A stretch of 64,000 nucleotides of DNA from Acidobacteriota bacterium (GCA_021818955.1 JAKASR010000012.1:1-64000), one strand, 5' to 3'. Counted from the stretch's first letter, positions 25,655-34,761 are shown. Notes: generated by a model not told the origin, from the sequence alone. Numbers and translations: made by a program.

Positions 25655-27046
25655 ATGAAGAGGACCAGAAGCTTGGGAGTTGCCCTCATCCTGGCGCTGA
25701 TCGCCACGCTGGCGATAGCCCAAACCCCCGCGCCCGCCACGGGACAGAGTTCCACTGCTCCCACACCGGCAACTGGTGCGCAAAACACGAGCGCCCCCGC
25801 GGCGCCGGCGGCCCCCGCCATCCCTCCGCGCCCCTTGATGCAGGTGAGTTGCCCGGCGATCGCGCCCCCTGCCAACCCCGCTCAATTCCATTGGAAGCAT
25901 GGTTTGGCGGAATATAACGCTTATGCCGCCGCCATGAAAGCGGCTTCACCCGCCCAACAGGCGGAGGCGTTTGCGGATTTCGTCCAGAAGTTCCCCGATT
26001 CGGATTACAAAGTCGCCGCGCTGGAAGGCGAGATGCAAGCCGACTATCGCGCCGGGCAAACCGAGTCCGCCATTCAAGTAGGCCAGCAGTTGCTGGCTAC
26101 CGGCAAAGCCGACGCCGGCGCGCAAGTTCAGGTTTATTATCTGGTCGGCGGCCTGCTGCCTTCCGACATTCAACTGCAATCCAACCTGCCCCTGGTCGCC
26201 GAGGCGGGACAGTGCGGCCTGAAAGCCATGGATCGGATGGAAAAGCCGGCCAACGTTCCCGAGGCTACATTTGCGCAACAGCAACACGTGGCCGAAGCCA
26301 TTTTCCAGCGCGCCATCGGTTTTGTCGAATGGCACCGAAAAAACTACGCCGCCGCCATCGCGCCTTTGACCCAAGCCACACGGTTGAATTCCAAAGATCC
26401 CTCCAGCTATTACTGGCTGGGGCTTTCACAGCTCTATCAGCAGCCCGCCGATTTCCTCGGCGGCATCTTCTCCCTCGCCCGCGCCAGCGCCCTGGCGCCG
26501 AACGTCAGCCTGATCACGAATTATTTCCAGAAGGCGTACACCAATTATCACGGTTCCACCCAGGGTATGCAGGACGTGCTGAACCTGGCCAAGACCAATA
26601 CCCAGCCGCCGGCCAACTTCAATATTGTCTCTTTCGCGCAAATCCAGAATGCCGAAAACGAAGCCAAATATAAGGCGGAGCTCTATAAGTTCGAGCATCA
26701 ATTGCCCCCCGCCAACACCATCGAGGGCATCGAGGCCCGGCTTATGCGCCCGGATAAGGCCGCCAAAGTTTGGGGTAACTTGCGCGGGGTAGGGCTGCAG
26801 TTGAGCGGAGTGGTGGTTCGTTCCACGCTCACCCGGTTATGGCTCGCGGTGGGCAAGCCTTATAAGGCTAAAAACCAGGCGGACGTGCAAGTCGATTTGG
26901 TGATCCATCGCTTGGTGCGCCGGGGCGATACCGTCAATATCATTGGCGTGCCAATCGAATACCACACCAGCCCGCACCTGCTGATCGTGCTCAATAAGGG
27001 CCGGATTTTGCCCAACGGCGGGCCCAGCCGCAGCGGCGGGCGCTAA
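25655..27046 (+). CDS. Secreted TPR-like protein
   Basis: A 463-residue exported protein. MKRTRSLGVALILALIATLAIAQ is the signal peptide, then a Thr/Pro/Ala-rich linker to about residue 60. Helical repeats follow: FADFVQKFPDSDYKVAALEG, AIQVGQQLLATGKADAGAQV and YAAAIAPLTQATRLNSKDPS with YYWLGLSQLYQQ, the last pair being a good TPR. The C-terminal 90 residues look like a beta domain (LQLSGVVVRSTLTRLWLAV, VDLVIHRLVRRGDTVNIIGV). A scaffold role in the periplasm is likely but the partner is unknown. AGAAGGA precedes the ATG at 25655, which was preferred over the upstream TTG at 25616. A terminator follows. Confidence 0.7.
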   Translation: MKRTRSLGVALILALIATLAIAQTPAPATGQSSTAPTPATGAQNTSAPAAPAAPAIPPRPLMQVSCPAIAPPANPAQFHWKHGLAEYNAYAAAMKAASPAQQAEAFADFVQKFPDSDYKVAALEGEMQADYRAGQTESAIQVGQQLLATGKADAGAQVQVYYLVGGLLPSDIQLQSNLPLVAEAGQCGLKAMDRMEKPANVPEATFAQQQHVAEAIFQRAIGFVEWHRKNYAAAIAPLTQATRLNSKDPSSYYWLGLSQLYQQPADFLGGIFSLARASALAPNVSLITNYFQKAYTNYHGSTQGMQDVLNLAKTNTQPPANFNIVSFAQIQNAENEAKYKAELYKFEHQLPPANTIEGIEARLMRPDKAAKVWGNLRGVGLQLSGVVVRSTLTRLWLAVGKPYKAKNQADVQVDLVIHRLVRRGDTVNIIGVPIEYHTSPHLLIVLNKGRILPNGGPSRSGGR

Positions 27047-27074
27047 ACCGCGCTACCAACCCAACCTCACGCGG

Positions 27075-27106
27075 CGGCGGCCCTTTCGGGCCGCCGTTGT
27101 TTTTTT
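27075..27106 (+). terminator. Rho-independent terminator after the TPR gene
   Basis: A perfect 9-bp stem CGGCGGCCC / GGGCCGCCG with a TTTC loop is followed by TTG and a run of seven T residues. Confidence 0.9.
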
Positions 27107-27175
27107 CGGAGGGATTCCGGCTGAGTAAGATAGTCCTCGAAGCCCATTACCCGCGCTGTGCGCGGCCGGGCTTGC

Positions 27176-27880
27176 TTAAAGGTCCACCTTTTCCGGCAGA
27201 TTCATATCGAATTCAATTTCGGGTTGAATCATGGCCAGCATCGGACGTTCAATTTCTTCCGGCGTGAGCAAGCCGCAATCCGACCACTGGTCCGCGCGCA
27301 AGCGGAGCACTCGGGCCGGCATGGGCTGCATGTGCGGATGCGATACGCGCACGATGGATAATCCGCCTTTGGGGTGAGCGCCGCTGGCAAAACCCGCCAG
27401 GCGATGCGTTAAAAAATGAATGGCTTCTTCGGGATTCGGGAAGGGGGACGATTCGAAGCTGTGGGCCGAGCAGGCTTCCGCTTCGAGCCGGTGCTCGCCC
27501 GAGCGGCCTTCCACGCGATAATTGCTATAAGGTTCCGGTTGATCTTCGATTTGCAGCTTAACCGAAGCGTGTTCGGTGGGGATCGCCAGGCTCATAGCCG
27601 CGGCCGCGGCGCGCGATGAAACCCAGGACCGCAAAAAAAGAATGCCGGCCTGATCGCCGTGGCGGACATACAAGCGGTAGTTGATTTGGCGAAATCCGGT
27701 CAAAACATACGGGAACGCCGGCCCGGCTTCGAGGATGACCGTGGCCACGAACCCCATCGGTCCCGCCGGGGTGGGATAGATGTCCAGTTCCAATCCCGCC
27801 GGCAAATGCGGCCGCGCGCGCTCGGGAGGAACGGCGTGAATGAGGAACAATAAATTCCGCAGCTTAAGTCCAATTGCCAT
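27176..27880 (-). CDS. DUF2071 family protein
   Basis: A 234-residue soluble protein. Its N-terminus (HAVPPERARPHLPAGLELDI), GFVATVI, then INYRLYVRHGDQAGILFLRS and the later SVKLQIEDQPEPYSNYRVEG match the DUF2071/YqjF family, which has an acetoacetate-decarboxylase-like beta-barrel fold. Enzyme activity has not been shown for the family in general. Length is normal. The gene is monocistronic on the minus strand and diverges from the uracil-DNA glycosylase gene, with a dispersed element in between. Confidence 0.75.
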   Translation of the reverse strand: MAIGLKLRNLLFLIHAVPPERARPHLPAGLELDIYPTPAGPMGFVATVILEAGPAFPYVLTGFRQINYRLYVRHGDQAGILFLRSWVSSRAAAAAMSLAIPTEHASVKLQIEDQPEPYSNYRVEGRSGEHRLEAEACSAHSFESSPFPNPEEAIHFLTHRLAGFASGAHPKGGLSIVRVSHPHMQPMPARVLRLRADQWSDCGLLTPEEIERPMLAMIQPEIEFDMNLPEKVDL

Positions 27881-27978
27881 AAATGGAACAACCTGATCTG
27901 ATTTTACCCCGAGCGGGTTTCTCGCCGCCTCGGGCCGATGTGGGCGCCCTCCTGCACGAACTTTTAAGCTGGGAGCAG

Positions 27979-28022
27979 CTTCGCGAGCGCGTTGGCGCCT
28001 AAAAATAAAAGTGGCCGAACCG
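27979..28022 (+). repeat. Dispersed element, copy 3 (diverged)
   Basis: CTTCGCGAGCGCGTTGGCGC at the start and AAAAGTGGCCGAACCG at the end correspond to the 42-bp core with several substitutions. It ends only 17 bp before the ATG of the uracil-DNA glycosylase gene, and an in-frame upstream start inside it can mislead start prediction. Confidence 0.75.
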
Positions 28023-28039
28023 CTAAACTGGAATCAGCC

Positions 28040-28726
28040 ATGACGGCGGCATTAACCGAAATCCAACGCGTTTTGCCGGACTGCGAGTTATGCCCGCGCC
28101 TGCGCGCCTGGTCGCGGCAGGTGGCGCGCGAGCGCCGCCGCGCTTTTGCCGGAGAACCCTATTGGGGACTGCCGGTGCCCTCGTTCGGCGACCCGCGCGC
28201 GCGCTTACTCCTGATCGGACTGGCGCCGGCCGCTCACGGCGCCAATCGCACCGGCCGCATGTTTACCGGCGATCGCAGCGGAGATTTCCTGTATGCCGCG
28301 CTACACCGCGCCGGCTTGGCCAACCAGCCGCACAGCCGCAATCGCCAGGATGGCTTGCGCTTGCGCGATACCTGGATTGCCGCCGCGGTGCGCTGCGCGC
28401 CACCACAAAATCGGCCCACCCCGTCCGAATTCGATGCCTGCCGGAGCTGGCTGCGGCGCGAGTTGAATGCCTTGCCCCAGTTGCGCGCCGTCATCACCCT
28501 GGGCGCCCTGGCGCACCGCCAGTTTTTATTGGCCGCGCGCGAACTGGGCTGGATCGGGCGCCCCGCCGCCTTTCCCTTTGCCCATGCCGCCCAATACCGA
28601 TTGCCCCACGGGCTGACGCTTTTAGCCTGTTATCACCCCAGCCAGCAAAATACATTTACCGGACGCCTTACCCCGGCCATGCTCGATGCTGTGCTGCGCC
28701 ACGCTCAAATCGTGCTCGAAAATTAG
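28040..28726 (+). CDS. Uracil-DNA glycosylase, family 5 (UdgB-like)
   Basis: A 228-residue base-excision-repair enzyme. C15 and C18 (CELC), C119 and C134 are the expected [4Fe-4S] ligands. Motif A is GLAPAAHGANRTGRMFTGD (60-78), which has the AAHG-x-NRTGR form of family 5, lacking the catalytic acid or Asn of other families. Motif B is CYHPSQQNTFTGR. Such enzymes remove uracil and often hypoxanthine or other deaminated bases from double-stranded DNA. The ATG at 28040 was preferred to the start at 27992, which lies in the dispersed element. The gene is alone and converges on the ferredoxin gene. Confidence 0.92.
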   Translation: MTAALTEIQRVLPDCELCPRLRAWSRQVARERRRAFAGEPYWGLPVPSFGDPRARLLLIGLAPAAHGANRTGRMFTGDRSGDFLYAALHRAGLANQPHSRNRQDGLRLRDTWIAAAVRCAPPQNRPTPSEFDACRSWLRRELNALPQLRAVITLGALAHRQFLLAARELGWIGRPAAFPFAHAAQYRLPHGLTLLACYHPSQQNTFTGRLTPAMLDAVLRHAQIVLEN

Positions 28727-28827
28727 GCGGGAGGTGAACCGTACCGGCGACCGGTGAGGCGTTGAAACTGGCTGTAGGTTTATCCCGTTATTGAAAGCTT
28801 CTCAGATCGATTCTTTTTAGTTGGCTG

Positions 28828-28862
28828 AAAAACACCCACGCCGGCGGCCGCCGGCCTGGGTG
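28828..28862 (-). terminator. Rho-independent terminator after the ferredoxin gene
   Basis: On the minus strand a 12-bp stem (ACCCAGGCCGGC / GCCGGCGTGGGT, one mismatch, GGCC loop) is followed by G and five T residues. It lies 37 bp past the ferredoxin stop codon. Confidence 0.75.
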
Positions 28863-28898
28863 CCGGGCGGCGCGCCGGGGGAAGAAAAATCGGAAGCT

Positions 28899-29159
28899 TC
28901 AGCGCCCGAAATGCGCCGCGTTTTTCGCCGTATATTCCTGCCATTTCTCCGGCAGATCGTCTTGGGCGAAGATCGCGGATACCGGGCAAACCGGCACGCA
29001 GGCGCCGCAGTCGATGCATTCTACCGGATCGATGTAGAGCATCTGGGAGCCTTCGAAATCGGACTCGTCCTTTTTCGGGTGAATGCAATCCACCGGACAG
29101 GCGTCCACGCACGCCGTATCTTTGGTTCCAATGCAAGGCTCGGCAATGACATAAGCCAT
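28899..29159 (-). CDS. fdxA: 7Fe ferredoxin ([3Fe-4S][4Fe-4S])
   Basis: An 86-residue electron carrier. Cysteines lie at 9, 17, 21, 25, 48, 51, 54 and 58. By comparison with Azotobacter ferredoxin I, C9, C17 and C58 would bind the 3Fe cluster, C21, C48, C51 and C54 the 4Fe cluster, and C25 would be free. The sequence ACVDACPVDCIHP followed by ECIDCGACVPVCPV is typical of this group. GAGG upstream supports the ATG at 29159; a longer frame to 29246 has no family resemblance. No partner enzyme is adjacent. A terminator follows. Confidence 0.93.
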   Translation of the reverse strand: MAYVIAEPCIGTKDTACVDACPVDCIHPKKDESDFEGSQMLYIDPVECIDCGACVPVCPVSAIFAQDDLPEKWQEYTAKNAAHFGR

Positions 29160-29249
29160 ATCGTTTGTTTCCCTCGTGTTCGGTCCCGCCGCCAAGCGGC
29201 AAATGAACATTATAGAGGCATTTATTTGCGATCCGACCACGATCAATTT

Positions 29250-30209
29250 CTATCGCGCCGATAAGAAGCGCAAGGGGTGCCGTTTGCCGTCGCTGATAAA
29301 CCGGCGGCCGGGATGTTGGTCGAAGTAGCGCAGCCAGCGGCTGAGTTGATGATCGAAAACCTGTATGCGCGGCAGGCGGTGAGCATCGAATTTGCCGGTA
29401 TAAGGCGAGGGCGCGGGCCCCGCGCCGACCAGCACCACGCCGCGATAATTCCAATGCACGATATGCCCGCGGGGATCGCGCCAGCTTCCCGCCCAGGCTA
29501 AAGCGTTGGGATGGGGGAAGACGCCGTAAGGCAGGGCGAACGACACAATGGAATAATTCGGCAGCCAGCGCTGGAGCGCTTGTTGGCCGCGCCCGATGTC
29601 GGCGCCTGGATCGTGATTCCGCCCCAGATTGGTGTGCTCCCAGGTATGATTGCCGACCTCGCCGCCCAGCTTAAGAATCAATTCCAGCTTCTGCCGCGTG
29701 AATTGCGGCTGCCGAAAGGCCAAGTGATAGGCGGAGTTCACGAAAAACACGCCCCGCATGGGAAAATCCGGATGCCGGCGCGAAAACGCCAGCCAATGCG
29801 CCAGGACGCAATCGGCATCCAATTTCCCCCGCGGCGTAAATTTCACCTGGTGCAACAGCGAATCGTCAAAGGTCAGCACCACCGGCGTAGTGCCGGCGGG
29901 AACACGGAACTTGCCCGACGTGAGCTGGCGCAAGGTGATCGGGCGATAGCCGCCGGCTTCCAGTTGCGCCAGATCGTGATCGAAGCTGGCAAAAGAGCGG
30001 CGCCATTGCGTGTCTTTTTTCAACTCCAGCGGCGTTCCGCCGAGATGATGGTATTCCAGGACCATCACTTTCCCCGTGAGGTTGGGTTTGCGGAAAGCCG
30101 CCGCCGGCCGCGCCGCGGAACCGCCGCAGGAAAGTGCCAAAATCATTGCGGCCGCATAAAGACGGGCATGGGCGATTTTTTTGCCCGGGTTACGAGTCTG
30201 CGTAGGCAT
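29250..30209 (-). CDS. Secreted polysaccharide deacetylase-like (NodB-type) protein
   Basis: A 319-residue exported protein with an N-terminal signal peptide (ARLYAAAMILALSCGGS; the Cys is not in a good lipobox). The catalytic domain shows LEYHHLG, the TFDD motif with D115/D116, and the metal-binding GNHTWEH with H188 and H192, the three main motifs of carbohydrate esterase family 4. The later motif is FALPYGVFP. Family members deacetylate chitin, peptidoglycan or exopolysaccharide; the substrate here is not evident. An insert of about 30 residues between motifs 1 and 2 (HQVKFTPRGKLDADCVLAHW) is longer than in small deacetylases. It diverges from fabI. Confidence 0.85.
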   Translation of the reverse strand: MPTQTRNPGKKIAHARLYAAAMILALSCGGSAARPAAAFRKPNLTGKVMVLEYHHLGGTPLELKKDTQWRRSFASFDHDLAQLEAGGYRPITLRQLTSGKFRVPAGTTPVVLTFDDSLLHQVKFTPRGKLDADCVLAHWLAFSRRHPDFPMRGVFFVNSAYHLAFRQPQFTRQKLELILKLGGEVGNHTWEHTNLGRNHDPGADIGRGQQALQRWLPNYSIVSFALPYGVFPHPNALAWAGSWRDPRGHIVHWNYRGVVLVGAGPAPSPYTGKFDAHRLPRIQVFDHQLSRWLRYFDQHPGRRFISDGKRHPLRFLSAR

Positions 30210-30303
30210 GCGCGTTATCCTTATCCGATTCGGCGGCGGCAGGATTGGATTTGTACCGGCCCGCCCTATGGTATTTTAACGTCTTGTCAGAGGAAACCGT
30301 GCT

Positions 30304-31071
30304 ATGCCATTGCTCGAAAACCGTAACGCGCTGGTGATGGGGATCGTGAACCGATGGAGTTTGGCGCATGCGATTGCCGCCGCGCTGGCGCGCGAGGGCG
30401 CGCGCCTGCACCTGACCTACCAGGGAGAGCGCCAGCGGGAGACGGTGGAACAGATCGCCGCCGCCTTCCCTCAGGCGCGCGCCTGGGCCTGCGATGTTTC
30501 CAATGACGAGCAGATTGCGTCGCTTTTTGCCCGGTTGCAGAGCGAGAAGGTCGAACTCGATTGTCTGGCGCACAGCATCGCCTTTGCGCAGCGGGAGGAT
30601 CTCGATCGCGCCTTCGAACTGACGTCGCGCGAGGGATTTCGCATCGCCCTGGATGTAAGCGCTTATTCTTTCGTGGCCGTGGCCCGCGCCGCCGCCGCCC
30701 TGATGCCGCGCGGCGGCAGCATGCTCACGCTCACCTACCTGGGCGCGCAGCGGGTGATCCGCAATTACAACGTGATGGGGGTCGCCAAGGCGGCGCTGGA
30801 AGCTTCGGTGCGTTATCTCGCCGCCGACCTCGGCCCGCGCGGCATTCGCGTCAACGCCCTTTCCGCCGGGCCGGTCAAGACCGCTTCCGCGCGCGGCATT
30901 CGCGACTTCTCCAGCATCCTCGACCAGGTGGCGCAGCGCGCGCCCTTACGGCGCAACACCGATCCGGGCGAAGTCGGCGACGCGGCGGTCTTTCTGGCGA
31001 GCGATCTCAGCCGCGGCATTACCGGGGAAGTGCTGTACGTGGATAGCGGATTCCACATTCTGGGCATTTAG
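30304..31071 (+). CDS. fabI: Enoyl-[acyl-carrier-protein] reductase (FabI type)
   Basis: A 255-residue SDR-type enoyl reductase for the last step of the fatty-acid elongation cycle. It has the family form of the cofactor loop (GIVNRWSLAHAIA), HSIAFAQ, and the catalytic Y145, Y155 and K162 (YNVMGVAKAALEASVRYLA), with Tyr-x6-Lys spacing as in E. coli FabI. The end SAGPVKTASARGI...YVDSGFHILG is characteristic. This is the class inhibited by triclosan; no sensitivity prediction is made. GAGGAAA upstream supports the ATG. Its last 126 bp overlap, tail to tail, the end of the glycosyltransferase gene on the other strand. Confidence 0.95.
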   Translation: MPLLENRNALVMGIVNRWSLAHAIAAALAREGARLHLTYQGERQRETVEQIAAAFPQARAWACDVSNDEQIASLFARLQSEKVELDCLAHSIAFAQREDLDRAFELTSREGFRIALDVSAYSFVAVARAAAALMPRGGSMLTLTYLGAQRVIRNYNVMGVAKAALEASVRYLAADLGPRGIRVNALSAGPVKTASARGIRDFSSILDQVAQRAPLRRNTDPGEVGDAAVFLASDLSRGITGEVLYVDSGFHILGI

Positions 31072-32823
31072 ACTGCCGGCGTTGCGACGAATCCAGACCA
31101 ATGCCCAATCGGCGCCGGGTGGCGTGGGCAGGGCTTCCCGGAGCCTGCGGCGATGGGCCAGCGCGGCGCGCATGAAAGCCGGAATCGAGCGCCACCGCAA
31201 GACCGCCAGGCCTTGCTCCGGCCAGTGCGGCATCCGGTTTAATTCCGCCAGCCGGGCGTGGCGATAGAACTCGAGGCCATAGACCAGATTGCGGTCGGCT
31301 TGCCAGCCATAGAGCGGGCAGTGGCCGCCCCCGCTTCCCGCTTCCAGCACGCTGGCGTACGATTCGCCGCAGAATTGTGCGATCGCTTTCGCCAGCGGGC
31401 GAGTGCTGGCGGCGCGATCAATCGCCCCGCCCCAGCGCGCCAGGGTCAGTCCAGTGCCCAGCGTCACCAGCAGCATGGTGGTGGCGCTCAACAGCAGGGT
31501 GCGCCGCCGCCAGGCCCATTGCAAAAGAATGACAGCCAGGGCGGCGCAGATCAGCCATAGCGGGGTTTGCCGCCAGACCCAGGCCAGCGGCGGTTGTTCC
31601 GCCCGGGGAGCCAGCATCCAGGGCAGCAGCCAGACGCCTGCGGGAATCAGGCTGGCCAGCGCGGCGGTTATGACCAGCGCCCAGCGGGGGAAACTATCCC
31701 AATGCTCGGCCGCGATGGCGGCGATCATGCCCAGGCAGCCGGGGACAGCGGGCAGGATATAGCCGGGCAATTTCGATGCCGAGAGGCTGAAAAATATGAT
31801 GGGGAAAAGCGTCCATAACGCCAGCCATAACAGCAAAGGCCCGCGTTCGGTGGCTTCATCGGCCCAGCTTTGGCGGGCGCGCCAGCGGCGCCAGCCCGGG
31901 CGCGCGGCGGCGGCGGCTTCCGCCAGCGGCGGCCCTAGCCAACCGCACCAGGGAAAGATGGCGCCGGCCAAAACCGGCAGGTAATACCAGAAGGGTTCCG
32001 GGTGATGAAAGCGGTTGGTGGCAAAGCGTTCCAGGTTCTGTTGCCAGAAAAAGAAGCGAAAAAAGCCGGGATGGCGCCAGGTCAGCGCCGTATACCAGGG
32101 AAAGGCGACGGCTATAAATACCAGCCAGGGCCAGGGGCTGAGCAGGCGGCGCCAAGCTCCGGCGCGGCGCTGCAAGATGATCCAGGGTAAAACCAAGCCC
32201 GCTTCAAGGACGCCGGCCACCGGGCCTTTGGCCAGCACGGCCAAACCCAGGCCGGCGCCGGCGCCCATGAGCCAGATGCGCGCGACGGCACTGGAGTCGG
32301 CTCGCAAGCCTTCATAAGCGCAGATCAACGACAGGGTCATCAATGCGGCCAGCGGCATATCCGTGCTGGCAGCGCGGCCAAAACCTATGATGAACGCCGA
32401 ACTGAATCCCAACGCCGCCGCCAGCCAACCGGCGCGGCGGCTGTGCCGCCGCGCCAGCCATACCGACAATGCCACCACACTGATCAGCGCCAACACGCTA
32501 TTGGGCGCGCGCGCGGCCGCCGTTCCGGCGCGGAAGAGGCGGAATGCGATCGCCGCCAGCCAGTAATACAGCACCGGTTTTTCCAGCCAGATGCGCCCGG
32601 CCAGGCGGGGCGTAATGTAATTGCCGGTGTGCGCCATGGCCCAGGCAATGGCGGCATAACGGGGTTCGTCGGGGCCGACCAGGCCAAAATTTCCCAAACC
32701 ATAAAACAGCGTGACGGCGGCGGTGAGGGCCAGGCCGGCCGCGGCCAAGATCACCCCCGGCGTGAGGCCGCGCAAGCCCGCTGGTTTATCGGCGGCGGAT
32801 GGGGAGTGGCGCAATATTGGCAT
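30946..32823 (-). CDS. ArnT/PMT-type membrane glycosyltransferase
   Basis: A 625-residue GT-C glycosyltransferase. The first periplasmic loop has GPDEPRYAAIAWAM with the catalytic-type Asp-Glu, then ITPRLAGRIWLEKPVLYYWL, typical of the ArnT/PMT_2 family. Ten or more hydrophobic segments extend to about residue 470, followed by a soluble C-terminal part. Such enzymes move sugars from polyprenyl phosphate to lipid A or other envelope acceptors. The acyltransferase gene lies one base upstream on the same strand, which supports a lipopolysaccharide role. The 3' end lies antisense over the last 126 bp of fabI; the final 40 residues lack family conservation, so the overlap may have arisen by loss of an earlier stop. 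Confidence 0.88.
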   Translation of the reverse strand: MPILRHSPSAADKPAGLRGLTPGVILAAAGLALTAAVTLFYGLGNFGLVGPDEPRYAAIAWAMAHTGNYITPRLAGRIWLEKPVLYYWLAAIAFRLFRAGTAAARAPNSVLALISVVALSVWLARRHSRRAGWLAAALGFSSAFIIGFGRAASTDMPLAALMTLSLICAYEGLRADSSAVARIWLMGAGAGLGLAVLAKGPVAGVLEAGLVLPWIILQRRAGAWRRLLSPWPWLVFIAVAFPWYTALTWRHPGFFRFFFWQQNLERFATNRFHHPEPFWYYLPVLAGAIFPWCGWLGPPLAEAAAAARPGWRRWRARQSWADEATERGPLLLWLALWTLFPIIFFSLSASKLPGYILPAVPGCLGMIAAIAAEHWDSFPRWALVITAALASLIPAGVWLLPWMLAPRAEQPPLAWVWRQTPLWLICAALAVILLQWAWRRRTLLLSATTMLLVTLGTGLTLARWGGAIDRAASTRPLAKAIAQFCGESYASVLEAGSGGGHCPLYGWQADRNLVYGLEFYRHARLAELNRMPHWPEQGLAVLRWRSIPAFMRAALAHRRRLREALPTPPGADWALVWIRRNAGSLNAQNVESAIHVQHFPGNAAAEIARQKDRRVADFARIGVAP

Positions 32824-32824
32824 T

Positions 32825-33805
32825 TCAATAAAGTGGCGGCTCGCCCGGCGGGCGGGTCTTCCAGCGCCGGTGAACCCAAAGCCACTGGTCGGGATACCGC
32901 CGCACCCAACGCTCGATCACCGCCGCGTATTGCGCGGTGTTAGCCACCGTATCCTGCTCCTCCTGCCCGGTACGCAGCAAAGTCAGCGCCGGTTCGAAAT
33001 GCAGTACGTAGCGTTTGCGCTCGGCTTCCCAGACGCAGAAGCCGGGCACGACCGCGGCGCCGGTGCGCAGCGCAAGGCGAGCCAGTCCGGTCGCGGTGCA
33101 GGCGGGAATTCCGAAGAAGGGCACAAAGGCTCCCTGCGGAGGCGAGGAATTTTGATCGAGCAGGATGCCGACCGTTTCATTCGCGGCCATGGCTTGCAGC
33201 AAGGGACGGGCAAAATCGTGTTTGGTAATAGGCCGGTTGCCATGCAGGCCGCGATAGCGGTTGACCATTCGGTCCAAATAACGGTTATCCAGCGGGCGCA
33301 CGATAAATTTAATGGGGTAGCCTTGCAGGCTATGGGCAAAACTGGAAATTTCCCATCCGCCAAGATGGGCGGTCAGAATTAACACTCCGCGTCCGGCCGC
33401 ACGGGCGTTTAGAAAATGCTCCAGCCCCTCGGTCTCGAACCAATCCGCCAGCCGTTCACGGCGGTCGCGGGGAAAATGGCAGAATTCCGCCAGTTGCTGT
33501 CCCAGATGGCCATACAGGCGGCGCAGTTGCCGCCGCCGCCAGGCTTCCGGCTGCTCGGGAAAGGCCAGGCGAAGGTTGCGCATGCCGACGCGAATCAGGC
33601 GCCGATGCAGGGTATAAAAGGAGCCGGCCAGGACAAACCCGGCGCAGCGCGCGACGGGGCGCGGCAGCAATTGAATGCAGGTGGCGGCCAGCCAGACCGG
33701 CAGGAACAACAGAAATTCAATGCCTTGTCGCAGCCTGGGCGCAAATGGCCCCAACGGGCGCGATTTGGCGTTGCCGGAATCCAGCATGGCCGGCGCGGGT
33801 CTCAT
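32825..33805 (-). CDS. LpxL/HtrB-type lipid A acyltransferase
   Basis: About 326 residues. A hydrophobic N-terminal anchor (GIEFLLFLPVWLAATCIQLL) is followed by the acyltransferase domain: MRNLRLAFPE, LTAHLGGWEISSFA with the H-x4-E catalytic motif, a substrate-binding stretch KFIVRPLDN, and GILLDQNSSPPQGAFVPFFG. WLWVHRRWKTRP near the C-terminus is a family hallmark. These enzymes add secondary acyl chains to lipid A. The start is uncertain: 33805, 33787 and 33847 are all in frame, and no clear ribosome-binding site decides; 33805 is used. It is followed after one base by the glycosyltransferase gene, so both probably modify the same envelope lipid. Confidence 0.88.
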   Translation of the reverse strand: MRPAPAMLDSGNAKSRPLGPFAPRLRQGIEFLLFLPVWLAATCIQLLPRPVARCAGFVLAGSFYTLHRRLIRVGMRNLRLAFPEQPEAWRRRQLRRLYGHLGQQLAEFCHFPRDRRERLADWFETEGLEHFLNARAAGRGVLILTAHLGGWEISSFAHSLQGYPIKFIVRPLDNRYLDRMVNRYRGLHGNRPITKHDFARPLLQAMAANETVGILLDQNSSPPQGAFVPFFGIPACTATGLARLALRTGAAVVPGFCVWEAERKRYVLHFEPALTLLRTGQEEQDTVANTAQYAAVIERWVRRYPDQWLWVHRRWKTRPPGEPPLY

Positions 33806-34093
33806 CTGACCCATTGTGGCATGCCCGGCCGGGCTGGCCATCGCCATTGGAAGGAGTGAAGTCGTTGCACCCAAAAATAAGTGAGGTGTTTGCCAATCTC
33901 ATGCCGGGGTTCCGGGGTCACCATTGCACTATATGGCGGAGGGGCTGCAAATCCGCTTGATAGAATAATTGAGTCATGATAAAAAAGGGATGAGCCTCTG
34001 GGTGACTTTGCCTGGTTGCACGGTTTTTGGATTGAAGTCAAAGAAGTCAGAAATGACTGTTCAGTAAGTCTTTACGAGTTCTGGAGGTTGCGA

Positions 34094-34729
34094 ATGAAAT
34101 CGGTGCGTACGCTGATTGCCGGTTCTCTGATGGTGCTCACGGCCTCATTACCTCTGCTTTCGGCCCCCGGCGGAATCATTACACCGCTCGGAGGCAGCGT
34201 ATTACTGAATGGCCGCCCGGTCTTAGGCGGCACCGCCATTCAGGCTGGAGAGCGCATCAGGGTGAATCCCAGCGCCCAGGCGCGACTGGTATTGCCCGGT
34301 GCCGTCGTTCTGGCCGCCGGGAACAGCCTGTTTAGCCTTTTGCCGAATGCTCGCCGGCTGCTGCGCCTCGATTCCGGCGCGCTGCGCATCGAGGGCGCGA
34401 TGAGCGTGCAAGTGCGCACCCGCCGCATTGTTCCCCGTGCCCATGCGATCTATAGCGTTTTCCGCAATCAGCAGACCGTATATGTTCAAGCTATTCGCGG
34501 GACAGTAAGCCTCATCGGTGCGGGCAAGCCTTATTCAGTCGCTCCCGGCACCATGATACGTTTTGACGACCAAAATGCAACGCCTTCCGGCGCCGGCAGC
34601 GTGACCACCCACACCCTCCGCAATACGGTGATCATCGTTTCCGCCGCCGCCGCGGGCATAATTGGCGGTCTGGTGACGCACTCGCAATCCACCGCCAATG
34701 GCAATGTGGTGGTTTCGCCGTCCTACTAA
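34094..34729 (+). CDS. Exported FecR-like protein
   Basis: A 211-residue protein with a signal peptide (TLIAGSLMVLTASLPLLSAPG). LGGSVLLNGRPVLGGTAIQAGERIRV and the following beta-rich section to about residue 150 resemble the FecR-type periplasmic domain (a start-up Gly-Gly strand, T-A-I-x-x-G-x-x-I-R turn, LDSGALRIE). Near the C-terminus a hydrophobic stretch (NTVIIVSAAAAGIIGGLV) could be a membrane anchor or glycine-zipper. Unlike true FecR it has no cytoplasmic anti-sigma part and no sigma-factor gene adjoins. GGAGG lies 6 nt before the ATG, which decides the start. A strong terminator follows. Confidence 0.65.
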   Translation: MKSVRTLIAGSLMVLTASLPLLSAPGGIITPLGGSVLLNGRPVLGGTAIQAGERIRVNPSAQARLVLPGAVVLAAGNSLFSLLPNARRLLRLDSGALRIEGAMSVQVRTRRIVPRAHAIYSVFRNQQTVYVQAIRGTVSLIGAGKPYSVAPGTMIRFDDQNATPSGAGSVTTHTLRNTVIIVSAAAAGIIGGLVTHSQSTANGNVVVSPSY

Positions 34730-34761
34730 AAAACATTAAATACATTTTCCTCAAGCCTCCT

